DNA of 27,046 nt from an uncultured Eubacteriales bacterium (GTDB lineage: Bacteria > Bacillota > Clostridia > Oscillospirales > Oscillospiraceae), in contig UROG01000039.1 of NCBI GenBank assembly GCA_900549485.1, forward strand, positions 1 through 27,046. Reading direction: 5' to 3'. Positions 1 through 7,122 of this stretch are shown piece after piece. Position 1 is the stretch's first letter, and each line of letters starts with the position of its first letter. The notes beneath the pieces are model-generated. The model searched no databases. It saw nothing but the letters and a program-made list of their open reading frames with translations, and was not told the origin of the DNA. Both the position numbers and the translations under genes were made by a program.

Positions 1-76
1 TCACTCCTGTTTTTTAGGTCTTCTTTTGCTCTACCCCAACTATTGACATAGAGCCGGATTTTTTTGACAAGCAGAT

Positions 77-108
77 ATCCCCCGTTTCCGATTCCGGAAA
101 CGGGGGAT
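77..108. terminator. Perfect 14-bp hairpin, possible terminator of the PepSY gene
   Basis: Arms 77-90 and 95-108 are perfectly complementary around an ATTC loop. Neither side has an immediate T tract, so it may be a bidirectional or factor-assisted terminator. It lies about 30 bases past the stop of the minus-strand PepSY gene. Bases 1-76 hold no ORF I can support; two TTGACA hexamers at 44-49 and 64-69 have no matching -10 box. Confidence 0.5.
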
Positions 109-140
109 GAAAATTGATAGTTGATAATTTATATTATGCG

Positions 141-383
141 TTATGCGGAAATTCTGAGCTCTGCCGCCTGTTCGGTCACGTCAATGACAGGCTCGGTATT
201 GATGCCGCAGACCTCGCCGGTGCAGGCGTCAACATAGAACTCATACTTGAGCATGAGCGTACTCACTATCATGCGGTAATAGCCGCTTTCAAGGCAGATA
301 TATTCACAGCAGTAATTCCCGTCGCTGATACCGACGGAGGTGAGTGCGTTGTTAAGAGCGGTCTTGGAATTTATATTTTTCAT
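141..383 (-). CDS. Small PepSY-like domain protein (80 aa)
   Basis: The 80-residue product fits a single PepSY-like fold: an N-terminal helix (ALNNALTSVGI), a strand pair, then a segment KYEFYVDACTGEVCG that matches the usual PepSY ending 'Y.v.iDa.tGev'. No signal peptide or membrane segment precedes it, which is unusual because PepSY domains normally act outside the membrane. Five cysteines are present, including a CC pair and C-x4-C in the terminal strand. The start at 383 follows an AAGGAG site 7 bases upstream. An ECF-type promoter lies 67 bases upstream and matches the one before the neighbouring sigma factor, so this gene is probably a target of that sigma factor. PepSY proteins are generally linked to peptidase inhibition or envelope sensing; the exact role here is unknown. 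Confidence 0.72.
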   Translation of the reverse strand: MKNINSKTALNNALTSVGISDGNYCCEYICLESGYYRMIVSTLMLKYEFYVDACTGEVCGINTEPVIDVTEQAAELRISA

Positions 384-449
384 GGTATTTCTCCTTATTA
401 ATTATCATTTCAATTTGTTTGGCTTCTTATTTATCGCTTTCGTATAATA

Positions 450-475
450 GATGCACAAGGCGGCGGCAGGTTACA
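450..475 (-). promoter_or_regulatory. ECF-type promoter of the PepSY gene
   Basis: Read on the minus strand: TGTAACC (469-475), 14 bases, GCATC (450-454). The same hexamer pair with the same spacing precedes the ECF sigma gene (1670-1695). The 14 intervening bases differ almost completely, so only the boxes are conserved. Confidence 0.6.
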
Positions 476-506
476 GGAAAAATAAAAAATTCCAAAAAAA
501 TAAAAA

Positions 507-539
507 GGCGCTGCCCTGATATAGTATCAAGGCAGCGCC
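507..539 (-). terminator. Rho-independent terminator of the sigma/anti-sigma operon
   Basis: Arms 507-520 and 526-539 pair over 13 of 14 positions (GC-rich GGCGCTGCC base, loop ATAGT). On the minus strand the stem is followed directly by TTTTTATTTTTTT. It sits about 70 bases after the anti-sigma stop codon. Confidence 0.85.
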
Positions 540-609
540 GCGTATATTCTGAGGCACATATATTCTGTGCCGGTTATATTCTGCTTAACGTCCTGCGCGG
601 GGAGAAAAA

Positions 610-1149
610 TCAGGTGTGCTCGTCGTAATCCAGCACTTCGACCGCGCCGCTCTTGGTGCTTACGCCAAGCTCATAGATACGGAACTCGTTGCGCAGCTCT
701 ATCTCATACACATAGACCGCATCGGTCAGGCTTCCGTTGATCCTGAGCTCCTTGTCCACATCGCGCACAGAAAACTCATCCTTGTTTTCTCCGTAATGCT
801 CTGCGATATAATTATACGCGATCTCAATTGCCTGATCTCTGTCATATCTCATCTTATGTGCCGCCGAGGTGCAGGAGGGGATGAAAATGATCCCGCATAC
901 AAGCGCCGCGATAAGAAGCAGAGTTATCACCGTAATTATGAAAATTTTGATATAAGTCCGTCTTTCATATAACCTTCTCGCTCTGAGAATGGTCCCATGC
1001 TCCGCCTCGGCGACCACAGGCTCGTCAGGAGGATTGTCCAGAATACTTTTTATTTTGAGTATGGTGTCAAGCTCTTTCTCAACGAAGGATTTTTCTTCCT
1101 CCGTCGCCGTTCCGTTCTTTATTTTTTCAAAGCACTCCTTAAGAATCAT
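610..1149 (-). CDS. Putative membrane-anchored anti-sigma factor with PepSY-like ectodomain
   Basis: The product has 179 residues. Residues 1-63 are a charged cytoplasmic region whose start (FEKIKNGTATEEEKSFVEKEL) resembles the short helical anti-sigma domains of Clostridia. A single membrane span covers about 67-90. Residues 100-179 form an outer PepSY-like domain (DRDQAIEIAYNYIAEHYG ... YEIELRNEFRIYELGVSTKSGAV). The start ATG overlaps the sigma factor stop by 4 bases (ATGA), the classical translationally coupled sigma/anti-sigma layout. I infer that the cytoplasmic part holds the sigma factor and that the outer PepSY domain senses an envelope signal. No zinc-binding HxxxCxxC anti-sigma motif is present. 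Confidence 0.72.
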   Translation of the reverse strand: MILKECFEKIKNGTATEEEKSFVEKELDTILKIKSILDNPPDEPVVAEAEHGTILRARRLYERRTYIKIFIITVITLLLIAALVCGIIFIPSCTSAAHKMRYDRDQAIEIAYNYIAEHYGENKDEFSVRDVDKELRINGSLTDAVYVYEIELRNEFRIYELGVSTKSGAVEVLDYDEHT

Positions 1150-1634
1150 CCTGCTACCTCCATCAGCTCTTTAAGTTTCTCCCTGCCGCGGTATAAAAGC
1201 ACTTTAACATTGCTCTCGCTTTTTCCCATTACCATTGCAATGTCTTTTATTTGCAGCCCTGAAAAGTAGAAGAGCATAATAACCTCTCTCTGTGCCGCGT
1301 TGAGTTTGTCTATCGCGTGGTAAAGCGCCCGGTATTCTTCTTTCAGAATAAGCCGGTCAACGATCTCCCCGCTGTCGTCCACAACATCCTCCGCAAGCTC
1401 ATCATAAGACATGGCCTTGTTTTTCCGGCACAGACCGAAAAACTCATTTCTGCACACAGTCAGGAGCCACGGCTTGAAGTTTTTTATTTCCTCGTCGGCA
1501 GACGCAAGAGCCTTATAAAATGCCGTAGACACTATATCCTCCGCGATCGTCTCATTTTTGCACAGGGACATGGTGTACAGCATTGCTTCATTATAATATT
1601 TTCTAAAAAGCTCGTCAATAATGTCAGGCTTCAT
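1146..1634 (-). CDS. ECF-family RNA polymerase sigma-70 factor
   Basis: The 162-residue protein has only the two domains expected of an ECF sigma factor. Region 2 lies at about 8-75 (YYNEAMLYTMSL...ETIAEDIVSTAFYKAL...FKPWLLTVCRN) and region 4 at about 108-157 (LNAAQREVIMLFYFSGL, IKDIAMVMGKSESNVKVLL, ending RGREKLKEL). It directs RNA polymerase to a small set of promoters. The start at 1634 lies 5 bases after GAGAGAG. It is translationally coupled to the anti-sigma gene. An ECF-style promoter lies 36-61 bases upstream, which suggests that it drives its own operon. Confidence 0.93.
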   Translation of the reverse strand: MKPDIIDELFRKYYNEAMLYTMSLCKNETIAEDIVSTAFYKALASADEEIKNFKPWLLTVCRNEFFGLCRKNKAMSYDELAEDVVDDSGEIVDRLILKEEYRALYHAIDKLNAAQREVIMLFYFSGLQIKDIAMVMGKSESNVKVLLYRGREKLKELMEVAG

Positions 1635-1669
1635 TCATACTCTCTCTTCCCGTACCCCTTCATATAAAT

Positions 1670-1695
1670 GATGCAGAACTTGTGAAAAGGTTACA
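1670..1695 (-). promoter_or_regulatory. ECF-type autoregulated promoter of the sigma operon
   Basis: Minus strand: TGTAACC (1689-1695), 14 bases, GCATC (1670-1674). The boxes and spacing are identical to those before the PepSY gene at 450-475. Positive autoregulation is typical of ECF sigma factors, and the GTAACC -35 resembles known ECF -35 boxes with an AAC core. Confidence 0.65.
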
Positions 1696-1699
1696 AAAA

Positions 1700-1732
1700 T
1701 CATCCTGTCAAATTATTATTTTGACAGGATGA
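1700..1732 (-). terminator. Rho-independent terminator of the DUF4342 gene
   Basis: Perfect 13-bp stem (1700-1712 with 1720-1732, core CATCCTGTCAAA) around a 7-base AT loop. On the minus strand it is followed by TTTTTG, about 55 bases after the DUF4342 stop. It insulates that gene from the sigma operon, whose promoter begins 5 bases further on. Confidence 0.8.
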
Positions 1733-1786
1733 ACACTTGGCAAAAAATCCGCGAGACTTTTTCGGAATGATCCGCTGAGAGGCAAA

Positions 1787-2257
1787 TTATTTTTCTTCTT
1801 TTTCTTCGGCCTTTTCCTCGCGGATCTCGGTCACATCGGCGTCATGCGCACCGGCGCACTCTGCGCTGCTGCATTTTGCGTCATCGCTCTTCACGTCTTC
1901 GCTCTTTGCGGCGGAATCGGACGCAAGGTCAATGACCTTTTCCTTGACCTCGCCGACAATAGCGGCGGCGGTATTCTTGAGCTTTTCGCCGTCCTCGGGC
2001 TTTACAACGCTGATTATCTCATGGTTTTCCTTTACGACCTCAACCGTGCAGCCCGCGACGACAGTAGCAAGCGCACCCGCTATAAGCACCCATTTTGCGG
2101 CGCTGAGCATGACGACGCCGCCGACAACACCGGCGTTCACCGGAATGTTGACCAGCTCGCTTCCATCCTTTGATTTGATAACTATGCGCGAAACGTTGCC
2201 CTTTGCAACAAGCTCCTTGATTTTGGCGATCACTGCCTCTATGCTGCTTTTATCCAT
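1787..2257 (-). CDS. DUF4342 domain-containing membrane protein
   Basis: The product has 156 residues. Residues 1-40 are a UBA-like helical start followed by a strand (IEAVIAKIKELVAKGNVSRI, VIKSKDGSELVNIPV) and residues 44-72 a hydrophobic stretch, the layout of DUF4342 proteins. Residues 80-156 are a highly charged Glu/Asp/Lys/Ala tail, probably disordered, ending in a run of KEEK-type residues. An AGGAG site precedes the ATG by 8 bases. The gene stands alone between two terminator or promoter regions. The family has no established function; association with the membrane is inferred from the hydrophobic segment. Confidence 0.75.
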   Translation of the reverse strand: MDKSSIEAVIAKIKELVAKGNVSRIVIKSKDGSELVNIPVNAGVVGGVVMLSAAKWVLIAGALATVVAGCTVEVVKENHEIISVVKPEDGEKLKNTAAAIVGEVKEKVIDLASDSAAKSEDVKSDDAKCSSAECAGAHDADVTEIREEKAEEKEEK

Positions 2258-2417
2258 CTTGATATCTCCTCACTTTACCTATAATCAGACAGCCGCAAGA
2301 CCGCAGCATTGCACCTGCCTGTGATTTATTATCAATATAATATCACAGTAAACAAAAAAGGAATAAACAAATTGTTAATTCAGCGTATAAATTATGTGAA
2401 CGGCAAATATTTTTCCC

Positions 2418-2446
2418 TTGTGTGCAGCGCGGTTAAGTGATAAAAT
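2418..2446 (+). promoter_or_regulatory. Sigma-A-type promoter for ddl
   Basis: TTGTGT (2418-2423), 17 bases, TAAAAT (2441-2446). The predicted transcript start near 2453 falls after an upstream in-frame GTG at 2437, which excludes that codon as the gene start. The rest of the 2258-2484 intergenic region holds the minus-strand leader of the DUF4342 gene and an inverted repeat CTGTGAT/ATCACAG with a 16-base AT-rich spacer near 2319-2348. Confidence 0.55.
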
Positions 2447-2484
2447 ATTTCTTTGAAATGAACATTATGAAAGGATATCCGAAT

Positions 2485-3552
2485 ATGAAAATAGTAGTTC
2501 TCGGCGGCGGCATCAGTACCGAACGTCAGGTCGCCCTTGTTACAAGCACCTCGGTGTGCAAGGCTCTCAGAAGTCTTGGACATAAGGCGATATTTGTGGA
2601 TATGTATCTCGGACTTGAGGACTATGACGGCGCGCTTGAGGACGCGTTCGATGCGCCCGACGGATTCTGCGGCGCCGCCGCGATCGAACAGACCGCGCCC
2701 GACCTTGAAGCGGTCAAGGCGTCAAGAAAGCTTAAAAGCCCTTCCCGCATAGGGAAAAACGTACTTGAAATATGTGCGCTGGCAGACTGCGTGTTTCTGG
2801 GGCTGCACGGGGCGGACGGCGAAGACGGCAAAATTCAGGCCGCGCTTGATCTTATGGATGTGCCATACACCGGCTCCAATCCCCTCGGCAGTGCAATGGC
2901 CATGGACAAAGCGGTCGCAAAGCGCATAATGGAATCTGCCGGTGTGCTTACCCCGAAGTGGAGAGAGATCGTCTATTCAAAGGAAGACATTCCCACGCTT
3001 GTCGGGGAGCTTCCCGTTCCCTGTGTTGTGAAAGCCGTCAACGGCGGCTCGTCCATCGGCGTGGCTCTTCCGGATACGAAGGAGGAGCTTGAAAAGGCGC
3101 TCAATGAGATACTGCTCTACAACAACCGCATAATCGTCGAGGAAAAAATAACCGGACGTGAGTTTACACAGACCATTTTAGGCGATAAGTATCTTTCCGC
3201 GATAGAGATAGTCCCGCCTGAGGGCAACACCTTTGACTATGTTGCAAAATATCAGAGCGGCAGTCTTGCCGCACGGGAGATCTGCCCGGCGCCCATAACC
3301 GCGCAGGAGCAGAAAACGCTTGGCGAGGCGGCGATGCGTTTCCACAAGGCGCTCGGACTTTCCGTCTATTCCCGCACGGATTTCATCATGGATAAGGACG
3401 GAAATGCCTACTGCCTTGAGGTGAACACACTCCCCGGCATGACGCCGAACAGTCTTATACCGAAAGCTGCAAAGGTTGAGGGAATAGAATACCCGCAGCT
3501 TTGCGAAAAGATAGTCCTCATGTCGATAGAAGCAAGGAAAAAGGGACTTTAA
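2485..3552 (+). CDS. ddl: D-alanine--D-alanine ligase
   Basis: This ATP-grasp ligase of 355 residues joins two D-alanines for peptidoglycan precursors in the cytoplasm. The N-terminal ligase domain begins KIVVLGGGISTERQVAL. The centre has LHGADGEDGKIQAALDL and YTGSNPLGSAMAMDK, the ATP-grasp lobe has VVKAVNGGSSIGV, and the C-terminus has RTDFIMD...YCLEVNTLPGMT, which supplies the metal ligands. The loop tyrosine in AKYQSGS agrees with D-Ala-D-Ala rather than D-Ala-D-Lac specificity. I chose the ATG at 2485 because AAAGGA lies 9 bases upstream and the predicted promoter overlaps the longer ORF start. It converges on the cysteine desulfurase gene with only 9 bases between stops and no hairpin. 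Confidence 0.96.
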   Translation: MKIVVLGGGISTERQVALVTSTSVCKALRSLGHKAIFVDMYLGLEDYDGALEDAFDAPDGFCGAAAIEQTAPDLEAVKASRKLKSPSRIGKNVLEICALADCVFLGLHGADGEDGKIQAALDLMDVPYTGSNPLGSAMAMDKAVAKRIMESAGVLTPKWREIVYSKEDIPTLVGELPVPCVVKAVNGGSSIGVALPDTKEELEKALNEILLYNNRIIVEEKITGREFTQTILGDKYLSAIEIVPPEGNTFDYVAKYQSGSLAAREICPAPITAQEQKTLGEAAMRFHKALGLSVYSRTDFIMDKDGNAYCLEVNTLPGMTPNSLIPKAAKVEGIEYPQLCEKIVLMSIEARKKGL

Positions 3553-3561
3553 TATATATAA

Positions 3562-4692
3562 TTATCTGTGCGACAGGGTGTTCCTCGCGTCGATAAGTCC
3601 GGCGCAGAGGGTGTCAATATCATCATCTGTCGTGAATCGGGAAAGACCTATGCGTATCGCGCCGTCTATCACATCGCTTTTCATGCCGATGGCTTCAAGC
3701 ACATGGCTTCTCCCGCCTTTTTTGCAGGCGGAGCTTTTCGACACATAGACCTCACGCGCCTCAAGGTAGTTCATCAGAACCTCACTGCGCCAGCCGGGCA
3801 GGGAAATGCTGAGAATATGCGGGGCGGCTGTGCGTACATATTTCAGCTCCGGTATCCCGGCGGAGAGACGGTCGATTATTTCCGCTTTCTGCGCCGCCAT
3901 ACGGCTGATGCCTGCATCCATGTTTTTTGACGCCTCCGCGCACGCCGCCGCGAATGCCGCTATCTGCGGCATTGCCTCGGTTCCGGCGCGTCTGCCGTTT
4001 TCCTGTGCGCCGCCCGCGATAAAGGGCTTGAGACGAAGTCCGTCGCGCACATAGAGCGCGCCTATCCCCTTCGGGGCGTGTATTTTATGCCCGCTGACGC
4101 TTATCATATCCGCACCCAGCGTTTTTGCGGAAAACGGCACCTTCATGAAGCCCTGCACCGCGTCAGTGTGCAAAAGCGCCTGTGAGCCGGATTTTTTGAG
4201 CATATCCGCAATGCCCCTGATGTCAGTCACAGCGCCTGTCTCGTTGTTCACCAGCATGAGAGAAACAAGTATCGTATCGTCCCTCAGCGCGTTTTTGACC
4301 GACTCAACGCTTATCGCGCCGGTATTGTCGGGGGCGAGACGTGTTATCTCATAACCCTGCTTTTCAAGCTCATCCAGCGTTTTGCGTATCGCGTCGTGTT
4401 CGACCGATGAGCTGATTATATGTTTTCCCTTTCTGTGCATCGCCTCCGCACCGGACAGCAGCGCCCAATTGTCGCTTTCGGAGCCGCAGGAGGTAAAGAC
4501 AAGCTCAGCCGATTTGCAGCCGATTGCCGCGGCAGCCTGCGCTCTTGAGCTGTCAAGCAGCTTTTTCGCCTCCCTGCCCTTTGTGTGCGTGGAGCTGGGG
4601 TTTCCATATATGCTTGTCATCGCCTCGTATGCCGCCTTCGCGGCGGCCTCGCACACCCTTGTGGTGGCGGAATTATCAAGATAATGTTCCAT
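3562..4692 (-). CDS. Cysteine desulfurase (NifS/IscS family)
   Basis: This PLP enzyme of 376 residues mobilises sulfur from cysteine as a persulfide for Fe-S clusters or tRNA thiolation. The start YLDNSATT is the family hallmark. H99 (SSSVEHDA) stacks on PLP, K203 (SVSGHKIHAPKG) is the Schiff-base lysine and C323 (SKSSACKKGG) is the mobile-loop nucleophile. The gene starts 38 bases from the divergent mtaB, so at least one promoter must lie inside coding sequence. MtaB is an Fe-S and sulfur-inserting enzyme, so proximity to a sulfur donor makes functional sense, but no scaffold (iscU) or thiI gene is visible. Whether it serves Fe-S assembly or tRNA modification cannot be decided from the sequence. 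Confidence 0.94.
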   Translation of the reverse strand: MEHYLDNSATTRVCEAAAKAAYEAMTSIYGNPSSTHTKGREAKKLLDSSRAQAAAAIGCKSAELVFTSCGSESDNWALLSGAEAMHRKGKHIISSSVEHDAIRKTLDELEKQGYEITRLAPDNTGAISVESVKNALRDDTILVSLMLVNNETGAVTDIRGIADMLKKSGSQALLHTDAVQGFMKVPFSAKTLGADMISVSGHKIHAPKGIGALYVRDGLRLKPFIAGGAQENGRRAGTEAMPQIAAFAAACAEASKNMDAGISRMAAQKAEIIDRLSAGIPELKYVRTAAPHILSISLPGWRSEVLMNYLEAREVYVSKSSACKKGGRSHVLEAIGMKSDVIDGAIRIGLSRFTTDDDIDTLCAGLIDARNTLSHR

Positions 4693-4730
4693 TTTTTCAC
4701 CGTCAGATCATATGTTTATAGGAGTTATGC

Positions 4731-6020
4731 ATGAAGTATATTATAGCCACTCTCGGCTGTAAGGTCAACCAATATGAAACGCAGGCAATGGAAACTTTTC
4801 TGCATGAACGCGGCCATGAGCCGTGCGCGACCGGTGAGCTTGCCGATGCGGTCATTGTCAACACCTGCGCCGTAACGGCGGAGAGCGGGAGAAAGTCCCG
4901 ACAGCTTATACGCCGCCTGCGGGAAGAGAATCCGGACGCTGTCGTCGCTGTGTGCGGCTGCTATTCGCAGATAGAGCCGGAGGCGGCGGAAGCGCTCGGC
5001 GCGGATGTTATATTCGGGGCGAATAACCGTGAAAAGCTTGTTGACGCGGTTGAAAAAGCCGCCGCAGAGGGCGAAAAGTACCGCAATATAGACGAACCGT
5101 TCAAACGGCGGGAGATCGAAAAGCTTCCGGCCGGCGCGGTCGCCGGACGCACGAGGGCAATGCTTAAAATTCAGGACGGCTGTGTAAACTTCTGCACCTA
5201 TTGCATAATCCCGTACACCCGCGGCAGACTTCGCAGCCTGCCGATAGAGGACGCCGCCGCAGAGACGAAAAAAATAAACGACGCCGGATTCAGGGAGCTT
5301 GTGCTGACAGGGATAGAGGTCGCCTCCTACGGCGTCGATCTGCCGGGCAGGCCGGATCTTGCCGACGTGATAACTGCCTGCGCCGCCGCCGCGCCCGATA
5401 TGCGCATCCGTCTCGGGTCGCTTGAGCCGACGGTCATCACGGAGGATTTCTGCCGCCGTCTTGCCGGAACCGGAAAAATGTGCAGGCATTTTCATCTCTC
5501 GCTTCAATCCGGCTGTGACAGGACGCTCAAAGCGATGAACCGCAAGTACGATACGGCGCGCTTTTACTCCGCGGTGGAGCTTCTGCGCAGATATTTTCCC
5601 GGCTGCGGCCTTACGTGCGATCTTATAACGGGCTTCCCCGGCGAAACCGATGAGGATCACGCCGCAACGCTTGAATTTATTCAAAAATGCACTTTTTCCG
5701 ATATGCACATTTTCCCGTACTCGCGCCGCCCGGGGACGCCAGCGGATAAGATGGACGGGCAGTGTACAAAGGCGGTCAAGGACAGACGCGCCCACGAGGC
5801 GCAGCGCGTATGCGAACGGATGCATCAGGAATTTCTTGCCGCTTCCGTCGGGCAGACGCTTCCGGTTTTGTTCGAGACGGGCGAAGGCGGCTGCTTTACC
5901 GGCCACAGCGACACATATGTGCTTGTCGGGGTCAGGGGCGAAAATCTGCGGGGCAAAACTCTCGACGTGAGGATCACGGGCGTTGAGGGCGATAATCTTA
6001 CAGGAGAATTGGTGTGCTGA
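4731..6020 (+). CDS. mtaB: tRNA (t6A37) C2-methylthiotransferase
   Basis: This radical-SAM enzyme of 429 residues converts t6A37 to ms2t6A37 in ANN-decoding tRNAs. The N-terminal methylthiotransferase domain carries the three cluster cysteines C10 (TLGCKVNQYE), C46 (NTCAVTAES) and C77 (VCGCYSQ). The radical-SAM motif C151-x3-C155-x2-C158 lies in IQDGCVNFCTYCIIPYTRG, and the C-terminal 60 residues fit a TRAM RNA-binding domain. The GCKVNQYET signature points to MtaB rather than MiaB or RimO. An AGGAG site lies 6 bases before the ATG. It is the first gene of an operon with serC, serA and alaX; serC starts 22 bases after its stop. Confidence 0.95.
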   Translation: MKYIIATLGCKVNQYETQAMETFLHERGHEPCATGELADAVIVNTCAVTAESGRKSRQLIRRLREENPDAVVAVCGCYSQIEPEAAEALGADVIFGANNREKLVDAVEKAAAEGEKYRNIDEPFKRREIEKLPAGAVAGRTRAMLKIQDGCVNFCTYCIIPYTRGRLRSLPIEDAAAETKKINDAGFRELVLTGIEVASYGVDLPGRPDLADVITACAAAAPDMRIRLGSLEPTVITEDFCRRLAGTGKMCRHFHLSLQSGCDRTLKAMNRKYDTARFYSAVELLRRYFPGCGLTCDLITGFPGETDEDHAATLEFIQKCTFSDMHIFPYSRRPGTPADKMDGQCTKAVKDRRAHEAQRVCERMHQEFLAASVGQTLPVLFETGEGGCFTGHSDTYVLVGVRGENLRGKTLDVRITGVEGDNLTGELVC

Positions 6021-6042
6021 AGCGCACAGCGCATATAAAGAT

Positions 6043-7122
6043 ATGAAGGACAGAGTTTTCAATTTTTCCGCCGGTCCATCCGTCATGCCGGAGAGCGTGC
6101 TTGAAAAGGCCGGAAAAGAGATAATGAATTATAACGGCAGCGGAATGTCCGTAATGGAGATGAGCCACCGCAGCAAGAGCTTTCAGGAGATTTTTGACGG
6201 TGCGAAGGCGAAGCTTAAAAGTGCGCTCAGCGTGCCGGATACGCATGAGATACTCTTTTTGCAGGGCGGAGCGACGCTGCAATTTGCGCAGATACCGATG
6301 AATCTTCTCTGCGGCAATACCGCCGACTATGCCGTTACCGGCAATTTTTCCGGCAAGGCGGCAAAGGAAGCAAAGAAATACGGCGCGGTCAACGTGATAT
6401 ACGACAGCGGCGCGTCCGGGCATGACCGCGTTCCCGCGCAGAGCGAGCTGAGCTTTACGGACGGGGCGGAATATTTCTACTACTGCGCCAACAACACGAT
6501 ATACGGTACCGAGTGGCAGTATACACCCGTGTGTTCCGCGCCGATCGTGTGCGATATGTCGTCGGATATTCTTTCACGTCCTGTTGATGTGTCAGAATAC
6601 GGCATCATCTATGCTGGCGCGCAGAAAAATATGGCTCCTGCCGGGCTGACCGTGGTGATCATCGACAAGGCTCTTGCAGGCCGCGAGATGGCGCTCACGC
6701 CGGAAATCATGAGCTACAAAACGCTTATCGACAAGGATTCCATGCTCAATACGCCACCGTGCTGGTGCATATATATGCTTTCGCTGGTACTCGATTGGGT
6801 GGCTGAAAACGGCGGAGTCGATGGAATGAAGCAGCTCCGCACGGAGAGAGCGCGGCTTATATACGATGTACTCGACGCCAGCAGACTTTATATTCCGCAT
6901 GCCCGTCGGGATTCGCGCAGCGAGATGAACGTCACATTCCGCACGGGCAGCGAAGAGCTGGATGCGGAATTTATAGAGGGCGCGGCGAAGCGCGGTCTTG
7001 TAAATGTCAAGGGACATAAGCTCACCGGCGGGATGAGGGCGTCACTGTATAACGCCATGCCCGTTGAGGGCGCGGCGAAGCTTGCGGATTATATGAAAGA
7101 GTTTGAGGTAAGGCATGTTTAA
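6043..7122 (+). CDS. serC: Phosphoserine aminotransferase
   Basis: This PLP-dependent aminotransferase of 359 residues converts 3-phosphohydroxypyruvate plus glutamate to phosphoserine. The N-terminus VFNFSAGPSVMPESVL, the MSHRSKSF segment, FLQGGATLQFAQIP and the Schiff-base K195 in YAGAQKNMAPAGL are diagnostic. I chose the ATG at 6043 because the FNFSAGP start then falls at the usual distance from the N-terminus; the longer frame overlaps mtaB and has no family match there. The ribosome site is weak (AAAG close to the ATG), so coupling to mtaB translation is likely. The stop overlaps the serA start by 8 bases. The phosphatase SerB needed to finish the pathway is not adjacent. Confidence 0.96.
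   Translation: MKDRVFNFSAGPSVMPESVLEKAGKEIMNYNGSGMSVMEMSHRSKSFQEIFDGAKAKLKSALSVPDTHEILFLQGGATLQFAQIPMNLLCGNTADYAVTGNFSGKAAKEAKKYGAVNVIYDSGASGHDRVPAQSELSFTDGAEYFYYCANNTIYGTEWQYTPVCSAPIVCDMSSDILSRPVDVSEYGIIYAGAQKNMAPAGLTVVIIDKALAGREMALTPEIMSYKTLIDKDSMLNTPPCWCIYMLSLVLDWVAENGGVDGMKQLRTERARLIYDVLDASRLYIPHARRDSRSEMNVTFRTGSEELDAEFIEGAAKRGLVNVKGHKLTGGMRASLYNAMPVEGAAKLADYMKEFEVRHV

Noticed and set aside
44..69. Two TTGACA hexamers as tandem promoters
   Set aside because: No acceptable -10 box lies 16-18 bases downstream of either.
2437..2484. Upstream extension of the D-Ala-D-Ala ligase
   Set aside because: The GTG at 2437 lies inside the predicted promoter and precedes the transcript start; the ATG at 2485 has a proper ribosome site.
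4725..6086. A 453-codon minus-strand ORF opposite mtaB
   Set aside because: It is the antisense shadow of a well-supported radical-SAM gene; the translation is rich in Arg/Ala without any family motif, and no ribosome site precedes it.
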